Of a DNA stretch of 64,000 nt, positions 36,468-44,887 are shown piece after piece. Position 1 is the first letter of the stretch, and each line of letters starts with the position of its first letter. The position numbers and the translations under genes were made by a program. The notes below the pieces were generated by a model. The model did not search any database and was not told the origin of the DNA. It saw only the letters and a list, made by a program, of their open reading frames with translations. The stretch is taken from NCBI RefSeq assembly GCF_003046295.1, contig NZ_PZZN01000002.1:744001-808000 (forward strand), in the 5' to 3' direction. The stretch comes from Sphingomonas aerolata. GTDB taxonomy: Bacteria > Pseudomonadota > Alphaproteobacteria > Sphingomonadales > Sphingomonadaceae.

Positions 36468-37196
36468 ATGCGGTTGCTCGATCCGATTGGCGCGGTGATC
36501 CGGCTAGCGCTGCCGCCGCGCTGCCCCGGCTGCGGCAGTCCGGTGGCGGCGGACCATCGGTTCTGCGCAAGCTGCTGGAACGGCCTGCACTTTCTCGGTC
36601 CGCCCTGGTGTGCCGCGTGCAACCTGCCCTTTGCGCATGATCGCGGCGACGGCGCATTGTGCGCCGCGTGCCTCACCCAGCCGCCGCGTCACGCGGGCGT
36701 CCGCGCCGCGGTCGCCTATGGACCGGTTGCGCGCGGCCTGGCGCTGCGGCTGAAATATGGCGGCCGAACCGCGTTCGCCGCGACGATGGCGCGTTCCATG
36801 CACCGGCTGATGCCCGAGCATGCGGCGCTGATCGTGCCGGTACCGCTACACCGCTGGCGCCTCTGGTCGCGCGGGTTCAACCAGGCGGCGCTCATCGCGA
36901 CGACGCTCGCGAGCCTGTCGACCGTGCCCGCCGACCTGAATGTCCTCGTCCGGACGCGGCAGACGACCGTGCTGCGCGGGCTCGGCAGGCGTCAGCGCGG
37001 CAAGGCGGTGGCGGGCGCCTTCGCCGTCGCGGCGGGCGGGCGCGACCGGCTGCGCGGCAGGGCGGTCGTGCTGATCGACGACATCTATGCGAGCGGGGCG
37101 ACGAGCGCGGCGTGCACCGGCGCGCTGCTCGCGGCGGGGGCGGAATCGGTGACGATCCTGTGCTGGGCGCGTGTTCTGGACGACACCGATTATTGA
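36468..37196 (+). CDS. comF: ComF family phosphoribosyltransferase-like protein
   Basis: 242 aa. N-terminal zinc ribbon Cys pairs (CPGCGSP, FCASCW, WCAACN, LCAACL) followed by a phosphoribosyltransferase fold with YGGRTAFAATMARSM, VPVPLHRWRLWSRGFNQA and the PRPP-binding VVLIDDIYASGATSAAC near residue 198. ComF proteins are involved in DNA uptake in naturally competent species; in other bacteria the role is unclear. Confidence 0.9.
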   Translation: MRLLDPIGAVIRLALPPRCPGCGSPVAADHRFCASCWNGLHFLGPPWCAACNLPFAHDRGDGALCAACLTQPPRHAGVRAAVAYGPVARGLALRLKYGGRTAFAATMARSMHRLMPEHAALIVPVPLHRWRLWSRGFNQAALIATTLASLSTVPADLNVLVRTRQTTVLRGLGRRQRGKAVAGAFAVAAGGRDRLRGRAVVLIDDIYASGATSAACTGALLAAGAESVTILCWARVLDDTDY

Positions 37197-37227
37197 CAAG
37201 CGCGCGGTCAGACCACACCTGAAAATA

Positions 37228-37482
37228 ATGGCTAAAGTTGAAATCTACATCAAACAATTCTGCCCCTATTGCACGCGGGCGATGAAGCTCCTTGCCGCCA
37301 AGGGCGTCGAACCGGAAACGTTCGACGTGACGATGGGCGGGCCGAAGAAGAAGGAGATGGTCGAGCGCTCGGGTGGTCGCATGACCATGCCGCAGGTGTT
37401 CATCGACGGGAAGCATATCGGCGGGTCGGACGACCTTGCCGCGCTCGATGCCCGGGGTGGGCTCGACCCGCTCCTGGCCTGA
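37228..37482 (+). CDS. grxC: Glutaredoxin 3
   Basis: 84-aa dithiol glutaredoxin. Active site CPYCTRA near residue 11, TMPQVFIDGKHIGGSDDLAA (cis-Pro and glutathione-binding GG) near residue 50. The TGA overlaps the next ATG (TGATG), so it is probably co-translated with the nitrilase gene. Confidence 0.94.
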   Translation: MAKVEIYIKQFCPYCTRAMKLLAAKGVEPETFDVTMGGPKKKEMVERSGGRMTMPQVFIDGKHIGGSDDLAALDARGGLDPLLA

Positions 37483-38309
37483 TGCCCCGCATCGCGCTTT
37501 TGCAGATGACCAGCGGGATCGATCCCGCGGTCAATGCTGCAACGCTGATCGCTGCGATCCGGTCGGCGGCAGGGCAGGGCGCGGTGATGCTGTTCACCCC
37601 GGAAATGTCGGGTCTGATCGACCGCGATCGCGCGCGGGCCGCCGCGTCGATCGTGGCCGAGGCCGACGATCCTGTGCTCGCTCGCGTCTGCGCCGCTGCG
37701 GCCGAGGCGGCGATCTGGGTGCATCTTGGCTCGCTCGCCGTCCGCCGGGCAGACGGCCGGTTTGCCAATCGCGGGTTCGTGATCGATCCGGCGGGCAGTA
37801 TCCGCGCGCGCTACGACAAGCTCCACCTCTTCGATGTCGATCTGCCGACGGGAGAAAGCTGGCGTGAATCCGCGGCCTATGCCGCGGGCGACGCGGCGAT
37901 CGTCACGCAGACGCCGATCGGCATGCTGGGCGCATCGATCTGTTATGACCTGCGCTTTCCCGACCTGTACCGCGCAATGAGCGATGCCGGCGCGACGGTC
38001 CTCTCGGTCCCGGCGGCGTTCACCAGGCCGACGGGGGCCGCGCATTGGCATGTCCTGCTCCGCGCCCGGGCGATCGAATCGGCCTCCTACGTCGTCGCCG
38101 CGGCGCAGACCGGCGTCCACGCCGATGGTCGCGCGACCTATGGCCATTCGCTGGTCATCGATCCCTGGGGCACGGTCGTGCTCGACATGGGTGAGGCGGC
38201 GGGTCTCGGCTATGCCGAGATCAGCTCGGACAGTGTGACGGATGTCCGCGCGCGAATTCCGGCGCTCGAACATCGGCGGCCGATCCCCTCGGTGGCCGTG
38301 ATCCGGTGA
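37482..38309 (+). CDS. Carbon-nitrogen hydrolase (Nit1-like, deaminated glutathione amidase type)
   Basis: 275 aa. Nitrilase triad: Glu in FTPEMSGLID, Lys in RYDKLHLFDVDL and Cys in GASICYDLRFPDLYR. The TPxMS/IDR start and LFDVDLPTGESWRES fit the Nit1 branch, which repairs deaminated glutathione. Location next to grxC agrees with a role in glutathione housekeeping. Confidence 0.87.
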   Translation: MPRIALLQMTSGIDPAVNAATLIAAIRSAAGQGAVMLFTPEMSGLIDRDRARAAASIVAEADDPVLARVCAAAAEAAIWVHLGSLAVRRADGRFANRGFVIDPAGSIRARYDKLHLFDVDLPTGESWRESAAYAAGDAAIVTQTPIGMLGASICYDLRFPDLYRAMSDAGATVLSVPAAFTRPTGAAHWHVLLRARAIESASYVVAAAQTGVHADGRATYGHSLVIDPWGTVVLDMGEAAGLGYAEISSDSVTDVRARIPALEHRRPIPSVAVIR

Positions 38310-38737
38310 TCGTCTTCGACCTGAAATGCGGCACTGGGCATGTGTTCGAGGCGTGGTTCGGCTCGAGCGCGGCCTATGAGGCGCAGCGCGCAGCGCGACA
38401 GGTCGAATGCCCGCTCTGCGGCGATGCAGAGGTGGCGAAGGCGGTGATGGCGCCGGCCGTCTCGGGCAAGGGCAACCGCGTGGCCGACGCCCCGACGCCT
38501 GCGCGGATGAAGGCGATGATGACGATGCTGGCATCGAAACAGGCCGAACTGCTCGCGTCATCGCGGTGGGTCGGCGGCGCCTTTGCGGATCGCGCACGCG
38601 CGATGCATCTCGGCGACGAGGCCCCCGAACCGATCCACGGCCAGGCCAGCCTCGCCGAGGCCAGGGCGCTGGTCGAGGACGGTGTCGCCGTGCTGCCGCT
38701 GCCGCTCCCGGTCACGCCACCCGATACGATCAACTAA
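38306..38737 (+). CDS. DUF1178 family protein
   Basis: 143 aa from a GTG overlapping the previous stop. The N-terminal zinc-ribbon-like pattern FDLKCGTGHVFEAWFGSS and VECPLCGD gives the family. Function is unknown. The grxC-nitrilase-DUF1178 order is common in alphaproteobacteria. Confidence 0.87.
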   Translation: MIVFDLKCGTGHVFEAWFGSSAAYEAQRAARQVECPLCGDAEVAKAVMAPAVSGKGNRVADAPTPARMKAMMTMLASKQAELLASSRWVGGAFADRARAMHLGDEAPEPIHGQASLAEARALVEDGVAVLPLPLPVTPPDTIN

Positions 38738-38916
38738 AGATCGCGTCGCTGCGGCCCAGCCATCCACAGGCGTGAGGCAACGCCGCTGAGTCAGCGACGT
38801 GGATTCAAGACACTCCATCGGGGGCTGGTCTATTCCGCTTTGCTCTGTGACGCGGCTATGCGATCATGGTCACTCTGGACCGACGGGAATGGGGCTAGTA
38901 TGGACGTCGCGTGCGT

Positions 38917-38993
38917 GGCCCCGTAGCTCAGCCGGATAGAGCACCAGATTCCTAATCTGGGGGCCAGTGGTTCAAATCCACTCGGGGTCACCA
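38917..38993 (+). tRNA. tRNA-Arg (anticodon CCU)
   Basis: 77 bases folding as a cloverleaf: acceptor GGCCCCG with CGGGGTC (one G-U pair), D arm GCTC/GAGC, anticodon stem CCAGA/TCTGG with loop TTCCTAA, T arm AGTGG/CCACT with loop TTCAAAT, and encoded ACCA end. The anticodon CCT reads the rare AGG codon. Confidence 0.96.
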
Positions 38994-39171
38994 CCACCGA
39001 CATTATCAAGCGATCCGCCGCCTGCGGGCATCGCGACACGCGTCAGGGATGTAGATTGGCCGGCGACCGGGGTTGTCGTCTGGCGCGGCCGGGTCGCGAG
39101 GGTTCAGGGGCAATCAGGCGACGTTGACCCCTCCGCGGAGGTGGCAACGTCGCCTGGCGTCCCGGTCAGGC
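38994..39171. other. Non-coding gap after tRNA-Arg
   Basis: 178 bases between the tRNA and the minus-strand SWIB gene. I see no coding frame of credible composition and no direct repeat of the tRNA 3' end that would mark an integrated element. It holds the inverted repeat at 39115-39156. Confidence 0.6.
39115..39156 (-). terminator. Long inverted repeat downstream of the SWIB gene
   Basis: Outer arms CAGGCGACGTTG (39115-39126) and CAACGTCGCCTG (39145-39156) enclose an inner palindrome CCTCCGCGGAGG. It lies 16 bases past the SWIB stop and may end that transcript, although the following bases have only a weak T-run. Confidence 0.55.
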
Positions 39172-39432
39172 TTAGGCCTTGACGTGCTGCGAGATGTACT
39201 TGTTCATCTCGAACATGGTGCACTTGTCACGGCCGAAGACCTTCTTCAGCTTCTCGTCGGCGAGGATCTCGCGCTTGTTCTCAGGGTTCTGCAGATTGTG
39301 GGCCTTGATATAGACCCAGACCTTGCTGATCACTTCGCTGCGCGGGAGCTTGTCGTTACCGACGATCTCGCCGAGCTCGGGAGAGGGCTGGACGGGGGCG
39401 TGGATGCCGCCGGTCTTGGGAGCTGTAGCCAT
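39172..39432 (-). CDS. SWIB/MDM2 domain protein
   Basis: 86 aa from the ATG at 39432 (an ATG two codons upstream is possible). The SWIB fold is recognised by ELGEIVGNDKLPRSEVISK, VWVYIKAHNLQNPENKREI and KKVFGRDKCTMFEMNKYI. Stand-alone SWIB proteins occur in chlamydiae and alphaproteobacteria, where a DNA-related role is supposed but not proved. It sits beside a DUF2945 gene in the same direction. Confidence 0.9.
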   Translation of the reverse strand: MATAPKTGGIHAPVQPSPELGEIVGNDKLPRSEVISKVWVYIKAHNLQNPENKREILADEKLKKVFGRDKCTMFEMNKYISQHVKA

Positions 39433-39480
39433 AAGCATTCCTTCCTGTTCGCATGCGTGCGTTAGGCACTGCACGCGTGG

Positions 39481-39684
39481 TCACGCCTTGTTGAGCGCGC
39501 CCGCCTTGTGCGCTGCCTTGCCGCCATTGTCACTCTTTACGATGAATTGCGGCTCGTCCTTGGACGCGCGGACGGTGTGACCCTTGATCGTCGTGTCGCT
39601 GGTCTGCTTCTTTTCGACCGTGCCGTGCGCGGTGCCGCCGGGGGATTTCCAGGTGACCTCGTCGCCCTTTTTCGGATCCTTCAT
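39481..39684 (-). CDS. DUF2945 (hypervirulence-associated TUDOR-like) protein
   Basis: 67 aa from the ATG at 39684, with AAGGAGATGGTG as a good ribosome site. The pattern KGDEVTWKSPGGTAHGTVEK and DEPQFIVKSDNGGKAAHK is the DUF2945 family, small basic SH3/Tudor-like proteins often linked with stress genes. It lies upstream of the SWIB gene on the same strand (gap 48 bases). Confidence 0.85.
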   Translation of the reverse strand: MKDPKKGDEVTWKSPGGTAHGTVEKKQTSDTTIKGHTVRASKDEPQFIVKSDNGGKAAHKAGALNKA

Positions 39685-39802
39685 CACACCATCTCCTTGA
39701 TATTCAACGATCAAGCGCAGAGGTGCGGGTTTTGTTGCATGATCCGCGGTTGCAGACCCAGGGGCTGCGGTTCATCTGATGCGCCACCAAGGAGACCCAT
39801 GC

Positions 39803-40909
39803 ATGAAGACCCGCGCCGCCGTAGCCTTCGAGGCGAAAAAACCGCTCGAGATCGTCGAGCTCGACCTCGAGGGACCCAAATCCGGCGAAGTTCTGGTCGA
39901 AATCATGGCCACGGGCATCTGTCACACCGATGCCTACACGCTCGACGGACTTGATTCGGAAGGCCTTTTCCCGAGCGTGCTGGGGCATGAAGGGGCGGGC
40001 ATCGTCCGCGAGATCGGCGCGGGCGTCACCAGCGTCGCGGTCGGCGATCACGTCATCCCGCTCTACACCCCCGAATGCCGCCAGTGTAAGTCGTGCCTGA
40101 GCCAGAAGACCAATCTGTGCACCGCGATCCGCGCGACGCAGGGGAAAGGGCTGATGCCCGACGGCACGACGCGGTTCAGCTACAAGGGCCAGCCGATCTT
40201 CCATTACATGGGCTGCTCGACCTTTTCGAACTTCACCGTGCTGCCCGAGATCGCACTGGCCAAGATCCGCCCCGACGCGCCGTTCGACACCTCCTGCTAT
40301 GTCGGTTGCGGCGTGACGACGGGTGTCGGCGCGGTCGTCCACACCGCGAAGGTCCAGCCCGGCGATACCGTCGTCGTGTTCGGGCTCGGCGGGATCGGGC
40401 TGAACGTGATCCAGGGCGCGCGACTGGCGGGCGCAGGGATGATCGTCGGCGTCGACATCAATCCCGACCGCGAGGAATGGGGTCGCCGCTTCGGCATGAC
40501 GCATTTCGCCAACCCGAAGGATGTGGGCGACATCGTCCAGCATATTGTCGCCCTGACCGACGGCGGCGCGGATTATACGTTCGATGCGACGGGCAACACG
40601 ACCGTCATGCGCCAGGCGCTCGAGGCCTGTCATCGCGGCTGGGGCACCTCGATCGTGATCGGCGTGGCCGAGGCGGGCAAGGAGATCAGCACGCGGCCGT
40701 TCCAGCTCGTCACCGGGCGCAACTGGCGCGGGACCGCGTTCGGCGGTGCGCGTGGACGTACGGACACGCCCAAGATCGTCGACTGGTATATGGACGGCAA
40801 GATCGAGATCGACCCGATGATCACGCACCGCCTGACGCTCGACGAGATCAACAAGGGGTTCGACCTGATGCACGCCGGCGAGAGCATTCGCTCCGTCGTG
40901 ATCTATTGA
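39803..40909 (+). CDS. adhC: S-(hydroxymethyl)glutathione dehydrogenase
   Basis: Class III alcohol dehydrogenase oxidising S-hydroxymethylglutathione to S-formylglutathione with NAD. 368 aa. Catalytic zinc ligands lie in [14 protein letters not shown] and GHEGAGIV, structural zinc Cys in [15 protein letters not shown], and the NAD motif [15 protein letters not shown] near residue 193. ATG at 39803 after GGAG. The gene starts the formaldehyde detoxification group with the VOC gene and fghA. Confidence 0.95.
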   Translation: MKTRAAVAFEAKKPLEIVELDLEGPKSGEVLVEIMATGICHTDAYTLDGLDSEGLFPSVLGHEGAGIVREIGAGVTSVAVGDHVIPLYTPECRQCKSCLSQKTNLCTAIRATQGKGLMPDGTTRFSYKGQPIFHYMGCSTFSNFTVLPEIALAKIRPDAPFDTSCYVGCGVTTGVGAVVHTAKVQPGDTVVVFGLGGIGLNVIQGARLAGAGMIVGVDINPDREEWGRRFGMTHFANPKDVGDIVQHIVALTDGGADYTFDATGNTTVMRQALEACHRGWGTSIVIGVAEAGKEISTRPFQLVTGRNWRGTAFGGARGRTDTPKIVDWYMDGKIEIDPMITHRLTLDEINKGFDLMHAGESIRSVVIY

Positions 40910-40920
40910 GGGAGGGAAAC

Positions 40921-41304
40921 ATGTTCAGCCACATCATGTTGGGTGCCAATGATATCGCGGCGTCGAAGGCGTTCTACGACGCCGCACTGGGCGCACTCGG
41001 CGTGCCCGAAGGCGTAATCGATGAATGGGGCCGGATCGTGTACGCGCACGCCGGCGGCCGCTTCCTCGTCACGCCGCCGATCGACGGGCAGCCGGCCACG
41101 CACGGCAATGGCAGCACGATGGGGTTCGCCGCGGCCTCGCCCGAGGCGGCGGACGCCTGGCATGCCGCGGGGCTCGCGCATGGCGGCACCGCCTGCGAGG
41201 ATCCGCCCGGCGTCCGGCACGGCACTGCGGGGCGCACCCTGTATCTGGCGTATCTGCGTGACCCGTCGGGTAACAAGCTCTGCGCCACTCACCGGGTCGC
41301 ATGA
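40921..41304 (+). CDS. VOC family (glyoxalase/bleomycin resistance-like) protein
   Basis: 127 aa with HIMLGANDIAASKAFYDAAL at the start (metal-site His) and LAYLRDPSGNKLCATHR at the end, the betaalphabetabetabeta VOC fold. It lies 11 bases after adhC and its stop overlaps the fghA start (ATGATG region), so it is part of that operon. The reaction is unknown; a role in glutathione adduct handling is a guess from location. Confidence 0.85.
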   Translation: MFSHIMLGANDIAASKAFYDAALGALGVPEGVIDEWGRIVYAHAGGRFLVTPPIDGQPATHGNGSTMGFAAASPEAADAWHAAGLAHGGTACEDPPGVRHGTAGRTLYLAYLRDPSGNKLCATHRVA

Positions 41305-42143
41305 TGGAGACGTTATCGACCAGCACGGCGTTCGGCGGCACGCAGGGCGTCTACTGCCACGCCTCGACCGCGACCGGCACCGACATGACCTTTGCGGTCT
41401 ATGTCCCGCCGCACGCGCCGGATGCGCGCTTGCCGGTGCTGTGGTTCCTGTCGGGCCTGACCTGCACGCATGCCAATGTCATGGACAAGGGCGAGTATCG
41501 CCGCGCCTGCGCCGAGCACGGCGTGATCCTGATCGCGCCCGACACGAGTCCGCGCGGAGAGGGGGTTCCCGACGACGACGCCTATGATTTCGGCCAGGGC
41601 GCGGGCTTCTACGTTGATGCGACCGAGCAGCCCTGGGCCGCGAACTTCACCATGAAGCGCTATGTCGAGGACGAACTCCCCGCGCTGATCGCCGCGGAGT
41701 TTCCTATGGCGGACATGACGCGGCAGGGGATCACCGGGCATTCGATGGGCGGGCACGGCGCGCTGACGATCGCGCTGCGCAATCCCGACCGGTTCCGCAG
41801 CGTGTCGGCCTTCGCGCCGATCGTCGCGCCGCTGCACTGCCCCTGGGGTGAAAAGGCACTGACGGGGTATCTGGGGCCCGACCGTGCCGACTGGCGTGCG
41901 TACGACGCCTGTGCGCTGATCGCCGATGGCGCGCGGGTCGCCGACATCCTGGTCGATCAGGGGGAGGCCGACGGCTTCCTCGACGAACAGCTGAAGCCGG
42001 CGCTGCTGGCGGACGCGTGCGCGGCGGCGGGGATCGAACTGACGGTGCGGATGCAGCCGGGGTACGACCATAGCTATAATTTCATATCGACCTTCATGCC
42101 GGATCATGTCGCCTGGCATGCGGAACGGCTGCGGCGCGCCTGA
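41301..42143 (+). CDS. fghA: S-formylglutathione hydrolase
   Basis: Serine esterase releasing formate and glutathione. 280 aa. VLWFLSGLTCTHANVMDKG (oxyanion region), the nucleophile in TGHSMGGHGAL near residue 150, Asp in DQGEADGFL and His in GYDHSYNFI are all present. With adhC it completes glutathione-dependent formaldehyde oxidation. Confidence 0.94.
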   Translation: MMETLSTSTAFGGTQGVYCHASTATGTDMTFAVYVPPHAPDARLPVLWFLSGLTCTHANVMDKGEYRRACAEHGVILIAPDTSPRGEGVPDDDAYDFGQGAGFYVDATEQPWAANFTMKRYVEDELPALIAAEFPMADMTRQGITGHSMGGHGALTIALRNPDRFRSVSAFAPIVAPLHCPWGEKALTGYLGPDRADWRAYDACALIADGARVADILVDQGEADGFLDEQLKPALLADACAAAGIELTVRMQPGYDHSYNFISTFMPDHVAWHAERLRRA

Positions 42144-42316
42144 CACGCCGTCGCGCAAGCGATATGATGCGGCCCTTGTGTTCGGGCCGCGGACGGCCGC
42201 ATGGCGCGCGGCGGGCGGGAGTCCGCTGCGATATTGTTGATATTATTATACCTCGGTCGGGCTTTCGTACCGAGGACCTTGCACGCCGTCCTGCGGCGGA
42301 ATGATGGAGCGCTGTG
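42144..42316 (+). promoter_or_regulatory. folE leader: fghA-folE gap with structured folE leader
   Basis: 173 bases. An A/T-rich patch (GATATTATTATA at about 42239-42250) could be a -10 region. It is followed by a hairpin CCTCGGT/ACCGAGG (42251-42257 with 42269-42275) and a smaller one CGCCG/CGGCG (42284-42298), then the ribosome site GGAG at 42305. An upstream inverted repeat GCGGCCC/GGGCCGC (about 42170-42191) may end the fghA transcript. THF-II (folE motif) riboswitches occur before folE in alphaproteobacteria, but I could not match the consensus by eye. Confidence 0.4.
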
Positions 42317-42943
42317 ATGATCGCCGAAACGCCTTTTGCCGATGCCGAGCCAGCCGTCGGCCCGGATGGCAAGCTGATCGTTCCGCAGGAGGTCGAGGCG
42401 GCGATCCGGACGCTGATCCGCTGGACCGGCGACGATCCGACGCGCGAGGGGCTGGTCGATACCCCGCGTCGGGTCGCGCGCGCGTGGAAGGAATATTGCG
42501 CGGGCTATGGCGATGATCCGGCGAGGCATCTCGAACGCGTGTTCGAGGAGGTCGGCGGCTATGACGAGATCGTGTTGCTGAAGGATATCCCGTTCCAGTC
42601 GCACTGTGAGCATCACATGGCGCCGATCATCGGCAAGGCGCACATCGCCTATCTGCCGCGCAACCATGTCGTCGGCATCTCGAAGCTGGCGCGCGTGCTG
42701 CACGGCTTTGCCCGCCGGTTGCAGGTGCAGGAGCGGCTGACCGCGGAAGTGGCCGACTGCATCTGGGAGCAACTGCAGCCGCAGGGCGTCGCGGTCGTGA
42801 TCGAGGCGACGCATGCCTGCATGGCCGCGCGCGGCGTGCGGACGCCGGGGGTGACGATGGTCACCAGCCGGATGATGGGCGTGTTCCGCGAGGATGAGCG
42901 TAGCCGCAAGGAGGTGCTGTCGCTGATGGGCGCGCGCGCATGA
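42317..42943 (+). CDS. folE: GTP cyclohydrolase I FolE
   Basis: First enzyme of folate (and tetrahydropterin) synthesis. 208 aa from the ATG at 42317 (a GTG one codon earlier is possible). Motifs: DDPTREGLVDTPRRVARAW, the zinc and substrate motif FQSHCEHHMAPIIGKAHIAY, and THACMAARGVRTPG with the second Cys ligand. The stop overlaps the SDR gene start. Confidence 0.96.
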   Translation: MIAETPFADAEPAVGPDGKLIVPQEVEAAIRTLIRWTGDDPTREGLVDTPRRVARAWKEYCAGYGDDPARHLERVFEEVGGYDEIVLLKDIPFQSHCEHHMAPIIGKAHIAYLPRNHVVGISKLARVLHGFARRLQVQERLTAEVADCIWEQLQPQGVAVVIEATHACMAARGVRTPGVTMVTSRMMGVFREDERSRKEVLSLMGARA

Positions 42944-43713
42944 TCCGAACCGTCCTGGTCACCGGCGGGGCGAAGCGCTTGGGCGCCGCGATCGTCCGGC
43001 GGCTGGCGGCGGACGGGCATGCGGTGGTCGTGCATCAGGGGCATTCGCCCGAGGAAGCCGATGCGCTGGTCGACGAGATTGTCGCGACCGGCGGCCGTGC
43101 GGCGGCGGTCGAGGGCGATCTGAGCGATCTGCACGGGGTCGGCGATCTGTTCGCGGCGGCGCGGGGCGCGATCGGCGGTCCGATCGACGGGCTGGTCAAC
43201 TGCGCATCGAAGTTCGAATTCGATCGGCCGCCCGCGGTCGATCCTGCGCTGTTCGCCGAGCTGGCCGCGATCAACTGCGGCGCGCCGGTGCTGCTCGCCT
43301 CGGCGCTGGCGTCGCAGGAGGATGTCCGTGACGGCGCGATCGTCAATCTGCTCGACCAGAAGGTCGCGAACCTCAACCCCGACTTCTTCTCCTATAGCTG
43401 CGGCAAGATCGCGCTGGAGGGGGCGACGGTGATGCTGGCGCAGGCGCTGGGCCCCCGGATCAGCGTCAACGCGGTGTCGCCGGGGCTGACCCTGCCGAGC
43501 GGGGACCAGACTGACGCGGAATTCGAGGCAGTGGCGAGCGACAACCTGCTCCAGCGCCCGGTTGGGGCGAAGGCGGTCGCGGATGCGGTCGCATGGCTGC
43601 TGACGGCTAGGGGCGTGACCGGGCAGAATATGTTCGTCGATTGTGGCCAACGGTTTCTGGCGCGCGACGGCGACGTGATGTTCGACCGGCATCATGGGGA
43701 GCGCAATGGCTGA
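42940..43713 (+). CDS. SDR family reductase, probable FolM-like pteridine reductase
   Basis: 257 aa short-chain dehydrogenase/reductase. The NAD(P) motif is TGGAKRLGAAIVRRLAADGH at the N-terminus and the catalytic Tyr-Lys pair is in YSCGKIALEG near residue 152; RISVNAVSPGLTLPS follows. FolM-type dihydromonapterin reductases have this TGGxxRxG start. Overlap with folE and folB supports a pterin substrate, but this is inference. Confidence 0.85.
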   Translation: MIRTVLVTGGAKRLGAAIVRRLAADGHAVVVHQGHSPEEADALVDEIVATGGRAAAVEGDLSDLHGVGDLFAAARGAIGGPIDGLVNCASKFEFDRPPAVDPALFAELAAINCGAPVLLASALASQEDVRDGAIVNLLDQKVANLNPDFFSYSCGKIALEGATVMLAQALGPRISVNAVSPGLTLPSGDQTDAEFEAVASDNLLQRPVGAKAVADAVAWLLTARGVTGQNMFVDCGQRFLARDGDVMFDRHHGERNG

Positions 43714-44062
43714 GTTCACGACGATCCTCGACGGGCTCGAGGTGATGATGCGGCTGGGCATTTATCCGCACGAGGTGGCGCCGCAACGCGTCGTCGTCTC
43801 GGTCGAGATGACGGTCGTGTATCCGGGGCCGCTCGGCGAGGATGCGATCGGCGAGGTGCTCGATTACGACTTCGTCCGCGCCGGGATCCTGGCGATGGCG
43901 GCGGAGCGTCCGTTCGCGTTGCAGGAGACGCTGTGCGAGGCGATTGCGGCGCTGTGCCTGGGTGACGCGCGGGTGCGGCGGGTCGAGGTCGAGACGATGA
44001 AGACCGACATCTACCCCGATGCCGCGATCGGGTGCCGGATCGTGCGCGAACGCGTGATCTAG
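43706..44062 (+). CDS. folB: Dihydroneopterin aldolase FolB
   Basis: 118 aa from the ATG at 43706, overlapping the SDR gene by 8 bases. The family pattern DGLEVMMRLGIYPHEVAPQR, the catalytic Lys region in VEVETMKTDIYPD and ALQETLCEAIAALCL identify it. It makes 6-hydroxymethyl-dihydropterin in folate synthesis, downstream of folE. Confidence 0.9.
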   Translation: MAEFTTILDGLEVMMRLGIYPHEVAPQRVVVSVEMTVVYPGPLGEDAIGEVLDYDFVRAGILAMAAERPFALQETLCEAIAALCLGDARVRRVEVETMKTDIYPDAAIGCRIVRERVI

Positions 44063-44164
44063 TGGAGGCGATAGTCCCACGACCGGGCGCATTTGGCGCC
44101 CGTGAGCGGCGCCAATCCTGGAGCCGGCTCGTTCCCTGCCCATAACCCCCTCATTCGGAGACTT

Positions 44165-44845
44165 ATGGTGAACATTCTCGTCGTCCTTACCTCGCATGCC
44201 GATCTCGGCGATACCGGCCGCAAGACCGGCTTCTGGCTCGAAGAGCTTGCCGCGCCCTATTACGTGTTCAAGGATGCCGGCGCGACCATCACGCTCGCCT
44301 CGCCGGCCGGTGGCCAGCCGCCGCTCGATCCGAGCAGCGCGAAGCCCGATGCGCAGACCGATGCGACGCGCCGGTTCGAGGACGATGCCGAGGCGACGGC
44401 TGCGCTCGCCGACACGCGGAAACTGTCCGAGATGAAGATCGCCGATTTCGACGCGGTGTTCTATCCCGGCGGACACGGCCCATTGTGGGATCTGGCCAAC
44501 GACCAGGCGTCGATCGCGCTGATCGAGACGACCATCGGCGCGGGCAAGCCCGTCGCGCTGGTCTGTCACGCGCCCGGCGTGTTGCGCGACGTGAAGGCGG
44601 CCGATGGCTCTCCGCTGGTGAAGGGGAAGACGGTCACCGGCTTCACCAACAGCGAAGAGGCCGCGGTCGGGCTCAGCGATATCGTGCCGTTCCTCGTCGA
44701 GGACATGCTCGCGCAGCAGGGTGGAAATTATTCGAAGACCGCCGACTGGGGCGTGCATGTCGTCGAGGACGGCCTGCTGATCACCGGGCAGAACCCCGCA
44801 TCGTCGGAAAAGGCGGCACAGGCGCTAATGGCGAAGCTCGGCTGA
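44165..44845 (+). CDS. DJ-1/PfpI superfamily protein, class I glutamine amidotransferase-like
   Basis: 226 aa from the ATG at 44165, preceded by GGAGACTT. Conserved Glu in FWLEELAAPYYVF, the region FYPGGHGPLWDL and the nucleophile elbow LVCHAPGVL mark the Hsp31/HchA-like branch of the family, reported to act on methylglyoxal or glycated molecules. Exact substrate unknown. It lies next to the formaldehyde and folate genes. Confidence 0.86.
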   Translation: MVNILVVLTSHADLGDTGRKTGFWLEELAAPYYVFKDAGATITLASPAGGQPPLDPSSAKPDAQTDATRRFEDDAEATAALADTRKLSEMKIADFDAVFYPGGHGPLWDLANDQASIALIETTIGAGKPVALVCHAPGVLRDVKAADGSPLVKGKTVTGFTNSEEAAVGLSDIVPFLVEDMLAQQGGNYSKTADWGVHVVEDGLLITGQNPASSEKAAQALMAKLG

Positions 44846-44850
44846 GCGAA

Positions 44851-44875
44851 CGGCCACCGGCTTGACCGGTGGCCG
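44851..44875. terminator. Hairpin between convergent DJ-1-like gene and leuA
   Basis: Perfect 10-base stem CGGCCACCGG/CCGGTGGCCG with a 5-base loop, located between the two stops (44845 and 44888). Probably a shared terminator; the T-run is weak (CCCTTCT). Confidence 0.65.
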
Positions 44876-44887
44876 CCCTTCTGGGTG

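Noticed and set aside
38917..39171. tRNA-Arg as an integration site for a genomic island
   Set aside because: No integrase, no repeat of the tRNA 3' end and only housekeeping-type genes follow.
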